The notes under the pieces were generated by a model. That model worked only from the letters and a program-made list of their open reading frames with translations, searched no databases and was not told where the DNA came from. This document shows positions 34,033 to 49,945 of a stretch of DNA of 64,000 bases, one piece after another. Made by a program: the position numbers and the translations under genes. Each line of letters opens with the position of its first letter. The stretch's first letter is position 1. This stretch comes from Tipula vernalis (taxonomy: Eukaryota > Arthropoda > Insecta > Diptera > Tipulidae), in NCBI GenBank assembly GCA_958295665.1, contig OY282559.1, positions 253,823,461 through 253,887,460 of the forward strand, written 5' to 3'.

Positions 34033-34981
34033 GGCCCTTTCCGAAAGTTATACCACAGAAGAAAGATTAACCAGAATAGTCATGTGGTTATACCACAGAA
34101 GAAAGATTAACCAGAATAGTCATAACGCTGTTTTTGTATGGAAAAATTTGGACTCATTTTTTTGACCTTGATTCGCCGAAGGTAAGAGAAAGTTGGGTTA
34201 TGTATTCTTTGGTTTACTGGTTTTTATTTGAAATAATAAAAATTGTGAATCCTTAACAGTATAGTTAGTGAAATTATATGACAAGTTTTGTTTAGACATT
34301 ATAATTTGTATTAAATATTCAAAAAATTCATAATATTCGAAAATAATTATACTTCAATGTCCAAAAAAGAAGGTAAGATGAAAAAAAAATTTGATCCACG
34401 CAATGTCTATTCTAGTTAATCTTTCTTCTGTGGTTATACTTACTTATTTGCCTCCATCTTAATACTCACTACACCTTCCTTTCCTATTTTAAGTATTCCT
34501 ATTATATACTAAAGATACATGATAAACCGAAAGTGGTCTGACTGAAAATGTCCGAGATAAATTCAACATGTAAAGGGCGGCTTGACTGAAAGCAAAGATT
34601 ATTAACAAGAAGATCTTCTTGTTAATAATCTTTGCTTTCAGTCAAGCTGCCGTGTACATGTTGAATTTATCTCGGACGTTTTCAGTCAGACCACTTTCGG
34701 TTTAACATGTATCTTTAGCAATAAATAAGTATGTAAAATCATCCGAATTGATTTCACTTTTTTATTTTGACTATTTTGTAACTAAAATAATTTTTAATTA
34801 AATTTTTTATAAAACTTAATTACTACATAATATCACAATATGTATGCAATGAAATTAACAGAATTTTGGTTTACGTTTACGATTTTTTTTTGTAAGAACA
34901 TACTTATTTTAAGTTACCTCGCCAGCATACTTATTTAAATAAGTAGGTCTAAATAAATAAGTATAACTTTCGGAAAGGGCC
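34033..34981. mobile_element. Inverted-repeat element with GGCCCTTTCCGAAAGTTATA ends
   Basis: Ends GGCCCTTTCCGAAAGTTATAC and the reverse complement near 34960-34981. Near the left end a 41-bp unit (TTATACCACAGAAGAAAGAT...) is tandemly doubled at 34047-34126. The MITE at 34509-34718 lies inside. Confidence 0.65.
34509..34718. mobile_element. 210-bp hairpin MITE, relative of 20870-21289
   Basis: CTAAAGATACATG at the left and CATGTATCTTTAG at the right. Its arms are complementary nearly to the centre (AACAAGAAGATCTTCTTGTT), so it can fold into one long hairpin. Confidence 0.8.
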
Positions 34982-35507
34982 TATATCATTGACCGCAAGT
35001 TTACTGCTATGGAAAAGTATAGTGATGACCGGTGTGGTATGAAATAATGCATTGACTTGAATCCAACTAAAATCCCTTTGCCGTTATTTATATGTGTAAC
35101 TACTAACAACCACACAGTCACTTGAGCATGAGTAATTGCGAGTACATACAAGTACTTGTGAGTAGTTTGCTAACGCCAATGGATCACGCTTAGTGCTTTG
35201 AAAAAGTACGGCGATTACACTTATTTTTATACCGTAGAATGAATGGCCAACAATCAGTCGAAAACGGCATAATTTCAACTTCAACGGCGAATAGGCGCCT
35301 GACAAGAAATATTAACTAGCCAAATCTTTACGTAAATACATTCAAATTTCAACAGTTTCCTTTTCAAATTTCTGAACATAAAATATAATTTTTAATCACC
35401 GTTGCTTACAATAACAAAATAAAATAAAAAAGTATTGTAAGCCTTTCTTCCATTCAGTCTCCACAATTAAAAAAATTCAATTCATAATTAATAACATGAT
35501 ATATTTC
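34982..35507. other. 3' flank of Gcn5 copy A
   Basis: 35330-35507 is homologous to the 3' flank of copy B (both share ATTGTAAGCAACGG in sense orientation and GGAGACTGA). Left of about 35330 the similarity stops, marking one edge of the duplication. The small open frame at 35084-35305 is not shared with copy B. Confidence 0.55.
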
Positions 35508-37880
<2,373 letters not shown>

Positions 37881-38057
37881 TCAAACAAGGAATAACACAA
37901 AAACAGCAGCTTGGCTTTTTCTTGGTCTAAGTTTGTTTTTTTTTTTTTTTTTGACAGCAGTCGATGTCACAACAAATCAAGACTGTAAATTTATTATAGG
38001 TTTTGCAAATGGCAAGGTATGAAAAACACCGAGCACCGCCAATGAGCAGCTTACCTT

Positions 38058-38757
38058 AAAATTATTACCACATTCCTAGTCCGTATCTTCACCGATGGCG
38101 TCGAAAATATCCGAATATTTTTGACAAATGTTACCCCTGCTAACTTCGCTTTAATAAAATATCCGGATTTTTTTTTGATGACATGAGTGAACAACTTTTG
38201 TACTTTACGTATAGTTTGGTATTTTAAACGTCACCATCATATTTTCTTTTTATTATTTTAATATTTTTTATAATTATCATTGTTCAAATCAAAGCTTTTC
38301 ATATTATTTTAATTTAAATTTTTCATTTCGCAAAATTTTGGGATTTTTTTACGCCGATAAAAGAAATAATTTTCGAGTGTTAAAAAAACTCCAAAAAATC
38401 CAAATAAAAGTAGAGTTAAAAATATACCGATCCTTTTAAAGCGTTTTTTTTTTGCTCAAAAAATATCCGGATATTTTTGAACAAAAAAACAAACACAGTA
38501 AAAGGATCGGTATAAGCTTCGATTTGAACAACGATAACTATAAAAAATATTAAAATAATAAAATGAAAATGTGATGGTGACGTTTAAAATACCAAAATTA
38601 TACGTCAAGTACAAAAGTTGTTCACTCATGTCATAAAAAAAATCCGGTATTTTATTAAAGTGAAGTTAGCGGGGGTAACATCTGTCAAAAATATCCGGAT
38701 ATTTTCTGTCAAAAGCCTATTAGTGAACATACGGACTAGGACTGTGGTAATAATTTT
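38058..38757. repeat. 700-bp inverted repeat between the two Gcn5 genes
   Basis: The arms begin AAAATTATTACCACATTCCT on the left and the near complement on the right, and match on inward through CTAGTCCGTAT, the AATATCCGGAT-type words, GACATGAGTGAACAAC and AAACGTCACCATCA for more than 250 bp. The centre near 38400-38520 contains a second small inverted repeat (CCGATCCTTTTA). No direct target duplication is seen: the 8 bp outside the arms are complementary to each other. No coding sequence. Confidence 0.8.
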
Positions 38758-39093
38758 CCCGTTGTAGTTTTTGACGTAATACACGCCATAAAACGCACTC
38801 ATTCAAATTACCACAGTCACACCATGGTAAAGTTTGAAGGAAAGGATCCTCGAAAAATTAACGTTCGTTTGGGTTTAAATATAAAATTGTATAATTTAGA
38901 TTTTATAAAATTTAATTTAGAGGAATTAATATTCCTAATATTCAGTAGGGCAAAAGTGATAAAAAATATCATGATATTTTTTATTACCCTAACTTCATTT
39001 CGTTGTATTTTTTGTCATGCGGCATGCCCAACAAAACAACCAAAATGAAAAAAGTGATTTTACACGTCAAACTTCTGTAGAGCATCTTTGGAC
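38758..39093. repeat. Spacer with a partial MITE
   Basis: 38945-39010 is a piece of the GTGTTCAATCGGG MITE (TATCATGATATTTTTTATTA, then CCTAACTTCATTTCG). The open frame at 38824-39048 runs through it and is not believed. Confidence 0.5.
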
Positions 39094-39641
39094 GTGTTCA
39101 ATCGGGCAAAAATGATAAAAAATATCATGATATTTTATCCCACCCTAACTTCATTTCGTACTACTGTACGTCAAACCCGATTGAACAACCAAAATTGATA
39201 AAAAATGATAAATTGATTTTAAATGCTGTCGTTTTGTTTTAAATTGCTTTGTAAAATTCAATAAACTCATTTTGTCGTCAGGTTTTCAATTAAATGTATA
39301 TATTTTTTAATTATTTTCTGTTTATAAATTATTTTGATATTGAAACTTTTTGATTTTTATCCAAATATTGAAGACACAAATAATTTTAGTTTGAGTTTTG
39401 ATGTGTTTGTGTTATTATTATTTATGTTTAAATAAATAGGTGACTGTGTAAATACCATATGAATATCTTAAAAAAGCAAATTCAATTTAATTTAAGTACC
39501 GAAAATATCATAAAGAAAATAAATTAAAAATTGACAGCTGGAACCAAGAAAAAAGTTGGTTTTTTTGTGTGATAAATGAGTGCGTTTAATGCGATAAAAA
39601 AATATCATGATATTTTTGATCATTTTTGCCCGATTGAACAC
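39094..39641. mobile_element. MITE with GTGTTCAATCGGGCAAAAAT ends, copy 2
   Basis: Same ends and internal words as 23916-24489 (ATATCATGATAT inside both ends, AATTGACAGCTGGAACCAAG near the right). It lies in the upstream region of Gcn5 copy B, and has no counterpart upstream of copy A. Confidence 0.8.
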
Positions 39642-39892
39642 TAGGATTACAGCCTTACCACTTTACAATCCTAACGAGTACCGTTGCCGCTTATAAACAG
39701 GCGAAATACGCATATTTCTACCGTGGAACCACAGACTGAACGCCACTGTATTTTAGACGACTGGAAAACCTACAATAAATTTTATAGACTTGTGATTTGT
39801 TTTGACATCGGCTGCTGTCAAAACAAAACCGATCCAAATCCAAAAAGCCTAGTATTGTTTAGGTTGCAATTGTACGTAAAATTTCTTTTTAA

Positions 39893-42235
<2,343 letters not shown>

Positions 42236-43860
42236 GAAATTCACCATGTTTTATGAATTACAGTTTTAAATTTTATCAATTATGGAGACTGATTTGAAGA
42301 AGGACTTATATATTTTTGTTTCTTTTATTGTAAGCAACGGAGATTAAACATTTTCTTTTATAGGTTTTTCAGATTAATTGAAACCATTTAAGAGAGACAT
42401 TTTGAATTTCAAAAGAAAAATGAATAAATTTGAACGTATTTGTTTAAGTAAAGATGATATTGTTTCATTTCAAATTTCTAATTCCATTAGTTAAATGCAT
42501 GGTCGTGCTGTAGACAATAATTTGGGAGCCCTAAAAATTGAAAAAGCCTTTAGAACTAATTGGGGCGGCATCATGAAATCTGTGACCGTTCGAATTTTAA
42601 CGGAAATCGAACATTTACCGAGTTCAAGTCGTCATCAAGAAAATCGTCTAACCGGTAGTTTATCAGAACTTGTTCGTTTGACATATCAAAAGTTTATAAT
42701 TAGTTAATTAATAAAAACACTTTTTTTATTTCACTTTATAATTTATTGCTTGTTACAAGATGCTTGGTTTCATAATCTTTGACATATAGACGGTAGAAAT
42801 AATTTGATATCAAATTCTCAATAAAAAAATTACATAATTTATTAAAAATTGATGACATGAAAAACGATAACAGTCAGACATTGCCGTCCGGATTTCTTAA
42901 TGCCCCTCCAGAAATCACATATGTTGGAATTTTAAAAATCCGTCTACTACAATATCCGCCTACTAAATGTTTCAACGTGACCACCAACAGCACTTAGACA
43001 ATTTGGATTTACTGCTCTTTGAATAATCGAGTTCAATAGATTTGGGAAATGTGTATGGAAGCAAGATTTACTTCATAAATATTTTGTTGGAAATTATACG
43101 ACTTTTTTCACCCGAATTCAAACCTAAAGCGCCAAATAAGTATAATCCACGGGCCACGGTTTAACTACCAAACAAAAAGTATTTAATTGGCTGAGGAAAT
43201 GGAAATTTAATGGAGGTTAATGAACAGAATAAATTAAATTTTCGTTTTTTCAGTCATGACAATTAAATATGGCTTTGAAAAAGTATTTTTTGGTACATTC
43301 GCTCAAGAACCAGAATATTTTAGATAAAATAAAGCAATAGTTTTGGAAGCATATGGATGAAACTACAAATGGTTTTGTTTTTCGTTTTTCAGTGGGTTTA
43401 GCAACGAACATTGCTGTAAAGCGCAGGCATAAAAATTACGAGTTCAACGAACTCGACTTGAAAGTAGGAACCAAAAGCAATGGTTTTTCTGTAATTCAGG
43501 TACCACAATCCGAAATTTGAATTAACAGAACACTTGATGTATGGTGTAATAATTTGATTCCAAGTGGACTATTAACAATTCCAACTAGAATATGTAATAT
43601 TTTTTAATCTTCCGTTTGATTTTACTCTTACGAGTTGCTGGGAATTTCAAATTGCCTGTAGGTCACACAGCTTTACTACAGGAAGGCTAAATAAAACTGG
43701 AGGATGCTTGGTATCCAGAGTCCACATATTTGGACTGATTAACCTATCAGCCATTCATCAATCGGTATATGCTGTTCCACCTTAGATTAGGTTTTTTTTG
43801 TCAAGGTTTTCTCCTTTAGCGCCGTACTTTAGCCTGTGGCAAATGGCCAAAATGTGCCAA
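42236..43860. other. 3' flank of Gcn5 copy B and unassigned DNA
   Basis: 42236-42460 is homologous to the copy A 3' flank. A 70-codon frame at 42495-42707 (MHGRAVDNNLGALKIEKAF...) starts right after this edge and is followed by AATAAA-type text. I do not recognise the protein and it may be chance. 42710-43860 shows no gene or repeat that I can name. Confidence 0.35.
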
Positions 43861-43866
43861 ATGGCC

Positions 43867-45290
43867 TTAGTTACCAGTGGTTGCCACGAGGAGGCAGCAT
43901 GTACACTTGCGAATTGTGAACAAGTTATCCCTTACACAATTGTACCCATCATGCAGCTGCCTAATATATGACCAGAACAGCTCACGTGATGCGCACCCTA
44001 TTGTTAGGTTACGGAGCTGGTAGATTATTCTACTCAACTTTGGTCCCCCCACCAATAGACGCCAAACCACCTACTTTCATAAATAGAAACCGGCACTTTT
44101 TAGTATTAAGGTTATTGTACCTTTTAATAATATTGCTTCCTTTGTCGTAGCTGCTCCGGGCATCATGTCATCTAGATAGATATCCTGCATGATATGTTTG
44201 ACTACTTCTGGAGCCCTAGATAGATGTGCCGTGTCCCGTGTGCAACTCGAAATGTTTGAAAAGTAGATTCGGACTATCCCACCATAAGATTCTTTAGTAC
44301 CTTGTGTCTTCCTTTGCTGCAAGTACCTGACGGAATATTTTTTCCATGTCAGAGGTAAATACTATTTTAAATTCCGTGAAACGGGACAAAATATGATACA
44401 AATGAGGCTGCAACGAAGGTCCTACCGCCAACCAAACGTTTAGAAATGATGTTCCCTTTGCTGTTTTAGCGGAACCGTCAAACACCACTCTTAGTTTGGT
44501 AGTGGCGTTTGAGGGCTTCATTATTTCGTGATGTGGAAGGTAATAACCATGAAACGTTTGCTCAGCCAAGGTAATTTCTTTCATATGCCACAGTTTTTTT
44601 TTATTCATTCATAAACTCAATTCATCGAACAGCGACATATCTAACGGTACAAATGTATTGTGGTGGTTGTTAGCTCGTCAGCTTCGGTTATATTAACGCC
44701 TCAATTTGAAGATAAAGTGTTTCGTTATTTCTAGGAGTAACGGTTAGAAAAACGATTACTCTTATAAAGCTTGGTTTGGAATCTCCAATTCCATGTACTA
44801 AAAATTTCACATTTCAGCATTAGTCGATTCAGCATTAGTCTCTGCATACTGATTTCAGTAATAAATGATCTCTGTGACCCAGAGTTCAGCAATACATGAC
44901 ATTGTTATTTGGTATTTTGCCGATCTAAAATGTTTACTAAGGCCGTAGATAACGACTATTTCAATTTACTGTACTCAAATAGCCGATGACAGTTACATGG
45001 GAATCTTAATTATTGGTAGTCTTACCTCAGCATGACTACTTGCAGCGTGTCTATCATTCATTGAATGATTGAATCACTTAATTTAACATTTCCACTAACC
45101 TTGTTTCTAAGTCCTATGTTTAATCCCACGACCACCTTGTAGTACTTGTCCTATAAAGTAGCATCCAATTCTTCATCTTCATCCATTTTTATTATATGGT
45201 CTTCAACTTCCATCATTTGAGTTCTTAGGTGATCCAACAATTGAGTTATCTTAATTTTTAGAAGAATTATTGGCATTTACATTATTCAAG
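43867..45290 (-). mobile_element. BEL/Pao retrotransposon remnant, minus strand
   Basis: Read right to left, many stops and frameshifts interrupt recognisable blocks: a gag-like segment near 45200 (LDHLRTQMMEVEDHI), a protease-like segment near 44920-44850 (LLNSGSQRSFITE), and reverse transcriptase at 44608-44294 (TTKLRVVFDGSAKTAKG, then TSDMEKIFRQV), followed by IYLDDMMPGA, the region of the catalytic Asp pair, at about 44170. The rest decays by 43867. No LTR found. Confidence 0.78.
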
Positions 45291-45978
45291 GCAGTGTACC
45301 ATGCTAAAAATTTTGAAATGCAATTGAAGTGGGTAACGGTTCATTTCCGGGCATATGTGTAGTTGACTTTTTTCATGATATTGATCCAGCTACACGCCCT
45401 TCTCGTTTGGACTAGTCCCAGTGGAACACCCTGTATAATAAATATCGGATATTTATTTTTCCTTTTATAGCCATAAACACAATATAATGTTCATCACTAT
45501 TCTCAAAATTTAACACCCTGTATTTTAAACAACAACAACAACAAAAAAATCACGTTCTACAAAATTTTTTTTTTAATCGAGACTACAAATTCAAAACATA
45601 AAAATCATAAAATTAAAACATGACTTCCAAAAATTTGTGATTTGACGTATTTTTCACCATATAAGCATATATACATATATATATAATTTGTGAGGTTATG
45701 TTACAGTAACATTTTTATTTTATTTGTAGATAACACGAAACTATAAGAAAACTGAAATTTACAAGCATATACGAGTATTTGCTAATGATAATGCTTATAC
45801 ACTTAAGACTGTCTGCTCATTCACTTAATAAAATATGCTGTATATTTGCCCAACATAAAACTTTTAAATGTTTCAAATTTTCAATAAAATTCTGTGTTTC
45901 TATGTTTCTATATTGACTGACCAGTGGAGCGAGCTATAGGGTTACCGGTATAAGTTTCAATTGATATATTGATATACT
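45291..45978. other. Unassigned AT-rich interval
   Basis: No coding sequence recognised. ACAACAACAACAAAAAAAT near 45533 is simple sequence. Confidence 0.4.
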
Positions 45979-46500
45979 GTGAGAACAATTGTTCACAAAA
46001 TTCTTGATATATTTGTGAAGCTTGCACCAAAGGTAATAAAATTGGCAAGTTTAGATTTATATAGCCTTATTGGCAAACAATTTAATCGACGATCGGGCAC
46101 TTCAATATTTTCGAAAGCGTTAGGTGCTATCGATGGATGCCACATAAAAATTTTTATACTGACTGCGTTACACTGTCAATATATAAATCGTAAACTTGAT
46201 TACATTATTAACTTAATGGTAGTATCAATAATTCTGGTAAATTTATTAATATTTGTTGTGCATACCCCCGGGTTCCGTACATGACCAAAGGGTTCTAGGG
46301 AATATTCAATTATATCGCAAACAATACACATTCCCACTCTCATCCTATTAGGGGACGGTGGATTTAAATGTTCATTAGATCCGGCAGCTAAGATCGGAGT
46401 TTTGAAGGAAGGAGGATTCTAAAATCGCCAAATAGCGGAAAAGAGGGAAAACCGTTATTGGATCCTTAAACTAAAAAAAAGCAACCCGGTTCCATTCTTG
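45979..46500 (+). pseudogene. PIF/Harbinger transposase fossil (HARBI1-like)
   Basis: The frame from 45979 contains ALGAIDGCHIKI, the first catalytic Asp block of PIF/Harbinger nucleases, then QYINRKLDYIINLMVVS. After a frame change near 46275 the sequence continues VHDQRVLGNIQLYRK and FPLSSY, the SVHDxRVLRNSxLY block with the second Asp. Stops follow. It is a relic with at least two frame breaks and cannot encode an active enzyme. Confidence 0.8.
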
Positions 46501-46510
46501 CTTCCATGAC

Positions 46511-46723
46511 ATGTGGTTTGTGCCCAATTCGAATCGGTTTGCTTTGCCTGATGCATTCAAAGGAGGTTTCTTTTGGAGTTTTTTCAATTTAAGATGCATA
46601 GCATTGTTAGCCACACGTCGAATCGTTGATAAGCTAGCTTTGATTCCGGTTTTTGTCTTATTTTTTTACGCTAATAAGCATGGATTTGAAGCTGATCGAT
46701 TAATCGCCCGTGGTCGTAATTAA
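46511..46723 (+). other. Small open frame, unrecognised
   Basis: A 70-codon frame (MWFVPNSNRFALPDAFKG...) with one hydrophobic segment (LALIPVFVLFFY) and a basic end. The base composition is less AT-rich than around it. I do not recognise it. It could be part of the decayed element to its left, or a small membrane protein. Confidence 0.2.
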
Positions 46724-47814
46724 GTGAAGTGGAGTGTATATAATCATTAGGTTGCTCCATTTTTTTTTTAAATTTTCGACGGTCTTCTATGGTGATTTGA
46801 GCCTCCTCTCCAACTTTCCTGTAAATAAAATGAATAAAGACTTATTTAAATAGCTAACTATATAAATTAATTAATTAATTTACCTTACTCCCAACTGGAT
46901 TGGCCATCGAAAAGCTTCCATTAAACACATGTTCTAATCTTTTCCGGCCTTTATGAATATTATGAATAAATTATTTTAGTAATTTATTTTTATTTAATTT
47001 GTTTTTGATATTCAATTATATTTACTTACTACGTATTTTAAACTGTATGTCATACAATTTGAAAAGTCGTCGAAAAGTAACCTTGTAAACTGCCTTTTCA
47101 CCAAGCTTCTATGAGGAAATAGCAAAATCTTCAAAATTTTAAAAGTTTAGTTTGAAAAGTCTTCTGAGGCACACAGCATTAGTTCTTATTTCATTTAGAA
47201 ACTTATTAACTTTATGTAATTTCTTATAATATTATTATATTACGTGTTATACATCATTAATTGAAATAAATAAATAAATAAAATAACATAAAAAAAATTA
47301 TTATAATAATTTTAATATTTTTATATTTACGGTATTAAGATTAACCATCAATTTTTATTGGCATTTTTTTCAATTGTACATTTCCTTAAAAATATCTATT
47401 TAAGAATAATAAATACTGGAAAAGAGTAGGAACCCAATTGGTGGTGGGCCCAATTTCTAGATGGTGGAAAGTGGCGCCGCTCCTAGATCCAAGTTTATTT
47501 AAAATGTTCCTAATGTACTTGTTATTAAAATAAGTGCCTATACACTTCAGAGCGACCAGCATTTGTAAGGAGTTCAGTATACGAATTGACGTGCATATAT
47601 GGTTCTTCCAATTTTTTGAAATTAATACCATTCTTGTGACATTCGGTATAGTTTAATGAATTCATCTTCAAAAAGTCCAATCCACGAATTAATCTTCGGC
47701 CATCGTTATCATCATTAACATAATGAAGGATTCTTCAGGAATCTTTACTCATTTTAATGTGTTTTCATGACGAACACGTATAACTAAATTTATTAACCCT
47801 GTATATTTATTCCC
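46724..47814. other. Gene-free interval
   Basis: AT-rich with no recognised protein. A minus-strand reading at 46970-46740 with one possible intron looks protein-like but was not accepted. The minus-strand frame at 47631-47386 was also not recognised. Confidence 0.35.
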
Positions 47815-47936
47815 CAATTGACAGAATCCACTTTTGGAAAATGGGGAATAAAAAGTTGAAAATATTTATCTGGAAAAAAGCTACTGTAAAAAAAATTTAT
47901 TCCCCGTTCCCCGGGATTTACCAGAATAGGGCCACA
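47815..47936. repeat. Fragment of the GTGGCCCTATTCTGG MITE
   Basis: Ends CCAGAATAGGGCCAC as at 26294 and retains TTGGGGAATAAA-type text; the left end is lost. Confidence 0.65.
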
Positions 47937-49130
47937 GGTGTGTATATATGAAACTGGAATTTACCAACAAATGGCGCCACCTGCCTATGTACCTTTCGAC
48001 AAACCGCGTCATCGGCACTATTGTTTTCTTTTGACTTCTGTAAACAACATCCAATTCATACCCATATAAGTTCCATACAATAACGCATATTTTTTACGTG
48101 TTAAAAATGACACGTATGTAAAAATGTCACATATTACGATTTGTGGACATCATTGTTTTTCTGTTATCATTTGAAGAAAACTGCTGCAGAATCATATCGA
48201 ATGCTTATCGAAGCTTATGGTGAGCATGCTCTTGGTAAATCACAATGCTATGAGTGGTTTAATTAATTCAAAATTGGTGAATTTGACGTGAGAAACGAAG
48301 ACGTGGAAGACCACCAACAAAGTTTGAAGACAACACAAAAACAACTCGCGGATAAATTGAATGTGGCACGCGAAGCCGTCTCCATACGTTTAGAAGCCAT
48401 GAGAGAGATCCAAAAGCTGGAAAAATGGGTTCCGCATAAACTGAATGTAAGACAACAGAAAAATCGAAAAACCACTTGCGAAAATCGAAAAAACGCTCGC
48501 CAGATACAAAAGAAAGTCGTTTCTCTATCGAATTGAGACTGGCGATGATAAACGGATCTATTTTGAGAATCCAAAGCGCAAAATGTCTTGGGTTGATCCA
48601 GGGAAACCATCGACATCGACTGTAAGGTCAAATCGCCTCAGACGAAGGACAATCCTCTATATTTGTTGGGTCAAGAGAGTATGATTTATTTTGAGCTGCT
48701 AAAACTTGGTGAAACCGTAAATACTAAACGCTACCAACAACAAATGATCAATTTGAATCGAGCTTTGCGTGAAAAACGACCAGAATATGATGAAAGGGAA
48801 CACAAAGTGATTTTGCTTCATGATAATGCCCATCGCACAAAGCAAAATCGGTTAAGGAAACGTTGGAAGCACTTAATTGGGTAATACTTTCATATGCGGC
48901 TTACTTGCCAGACTTGGCTCCGTCCGATTATCACTTATTTGCATCGATGGGGCACGGGCTTACTGTGAAGCACTTCACTTCACTTCCTACGAAAATGTAC
49001 GAAAATGGCTCGATAACTGGTTTGCCTTCAAAAGAAGAACATTTTTTTTTGGCGTGGCATCCACGCATTGCAAGAAAGATGGGAAAAATGTATAACTAGT
49101 AATGGGCAATACTTTGAACAAAATACATAC
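47937..49130 (+). pseudogene. Decayed mariner transposon
   Basis: Begins CAGGTGTGTATATATGAAAC, a mariner-like terminal repeat. The transposase is readable in pieces: AESYRMLIEAYGEHALGKSQ (helix-turn-helix), then ESMIYFELLKLGETVNT, HKVILLHDNAHRTK with the second catalytic Asp block, LAPSDYHLFASMGHG with the third Asp of the mariner D,D34D triad, and a final WLDNWFA. Frameshifts and stops (such as TAA in WFN-FK at about 48264) break it in at least four places. The right terminal repeat is not evident, so the element is probably truncated there. Confidence 0.85.
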
Positions 49131-49157
49131 TCTTAACCATTACCATACGATGAACGG

Positions 49158-49945
49158 GTAGCCGGGCAATTCCACTAGCACAATTCCACTAGACACAATT
49201 CCACTGAACGCAATTCCACTGGCACAATTCCACTTGGCACAATTCGACTGGGGAACAATTTAACTTGCACAATTTAACTTGCATTATAACTTATACAGTT
49301 ACACTAATGAAACGCAAACACACACTTTAATATTTTATTGGTGTGATTGAAACATAATTACGAAGATAATTATAACTATGGATTTTAAATTAATAAAACC
49401 TGCAATGTGTAAAAATGCTAATTGATAATAAAAGAAGAGGATAGCTTTCCAAAAAATAGTGAAGATAGCAATGGTAAAAAATATTTCTGTTGCTGTAGTT
49501 ATTACGATTCTAGGTTTATTCTACTAGCACAATTCCACTAGACACAATTTCACTGCATACAATTCGTATTTTCCTTCAATTCGTGTTTACCATTCGTAGT
49601 TTTTCCAGGCAACTTTTAAGTTTAACTTTTTTTTTTAATTAAACGAATTTAACTTGCACAATATAACTTTTTGATAATCAAACGTATTTAGGATGGTAAA
49701 TCGCGCGCGCGATTTGCCATCCTAAATGCGTTTGATTATCAAAAAGTTAAATTGTGCAAGTTGAATTGTGCAAGTTGAATTGTGTAAGTTGAATTGTGTA
49801 AGTTGAATTGTGCAAGTTGAATTGTGCAAGTTGAATTGTGCCAAGTGGAATTGTGCCAAGTGGAATTGTGTCCAGTGGAATTGTGCCAGTGGAATTGCCT
49901 GCAGTGGAATTGTGTCTAGTGGAATTGTGGTAGTGGAATAGGCCT
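49158..49945. mobile_element. Foldback-type element built from 14-15-bp repeats
   Basis: The right arm (49740-49943) is 13 consecutive units of the type AATTGTGCAAGTTG, changing to AATTGTGCCAAGTGG outward. The left arm (49165-49310, partly repeated at 49515-49570) is the complementary series CAATTCCACTAGCA changing to CAATTTAACTTGCA inward. In the middle, 49660-49755 is a nearly perfect palindrome around CGCGCGCGCG at 49703-49712. No coding sequence. The layout resembles foldback elements, whose inverted ends are made of tandem subrepeats. Confidence 0.85.

Noticed and set aside
38824..39048. 74-codon frame between the Gcn5 genes starting MVKFEGKDPRK
   Set aside because: Its second half runs through a MITE fragment, so the end is not conserved coding sequence. 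The start alone is too short to support a gene.
46740..46970. Minus-strand reading with a possible intron that yields a protein-like stretch (VGEEAQITIEDRRKF), briefly considered as a prefoldin-type fragment
   Set aside because: The similarity to prefoldin 4 is limited to a few residues, the rest does not match, and the plus strand is equally open.
48263..48631. 122-codon minus-strand frame in the mariner region
   Set aside because: Antisense of the decayed mariner transposase.
49740..49943. Regular 14-15-bp repeats that superficially look like a CRISPR array
   Set aside because: There are no unique spacers, the units are contiguous, they are mirrored in an inverted arm, and the DNA is from an animal.
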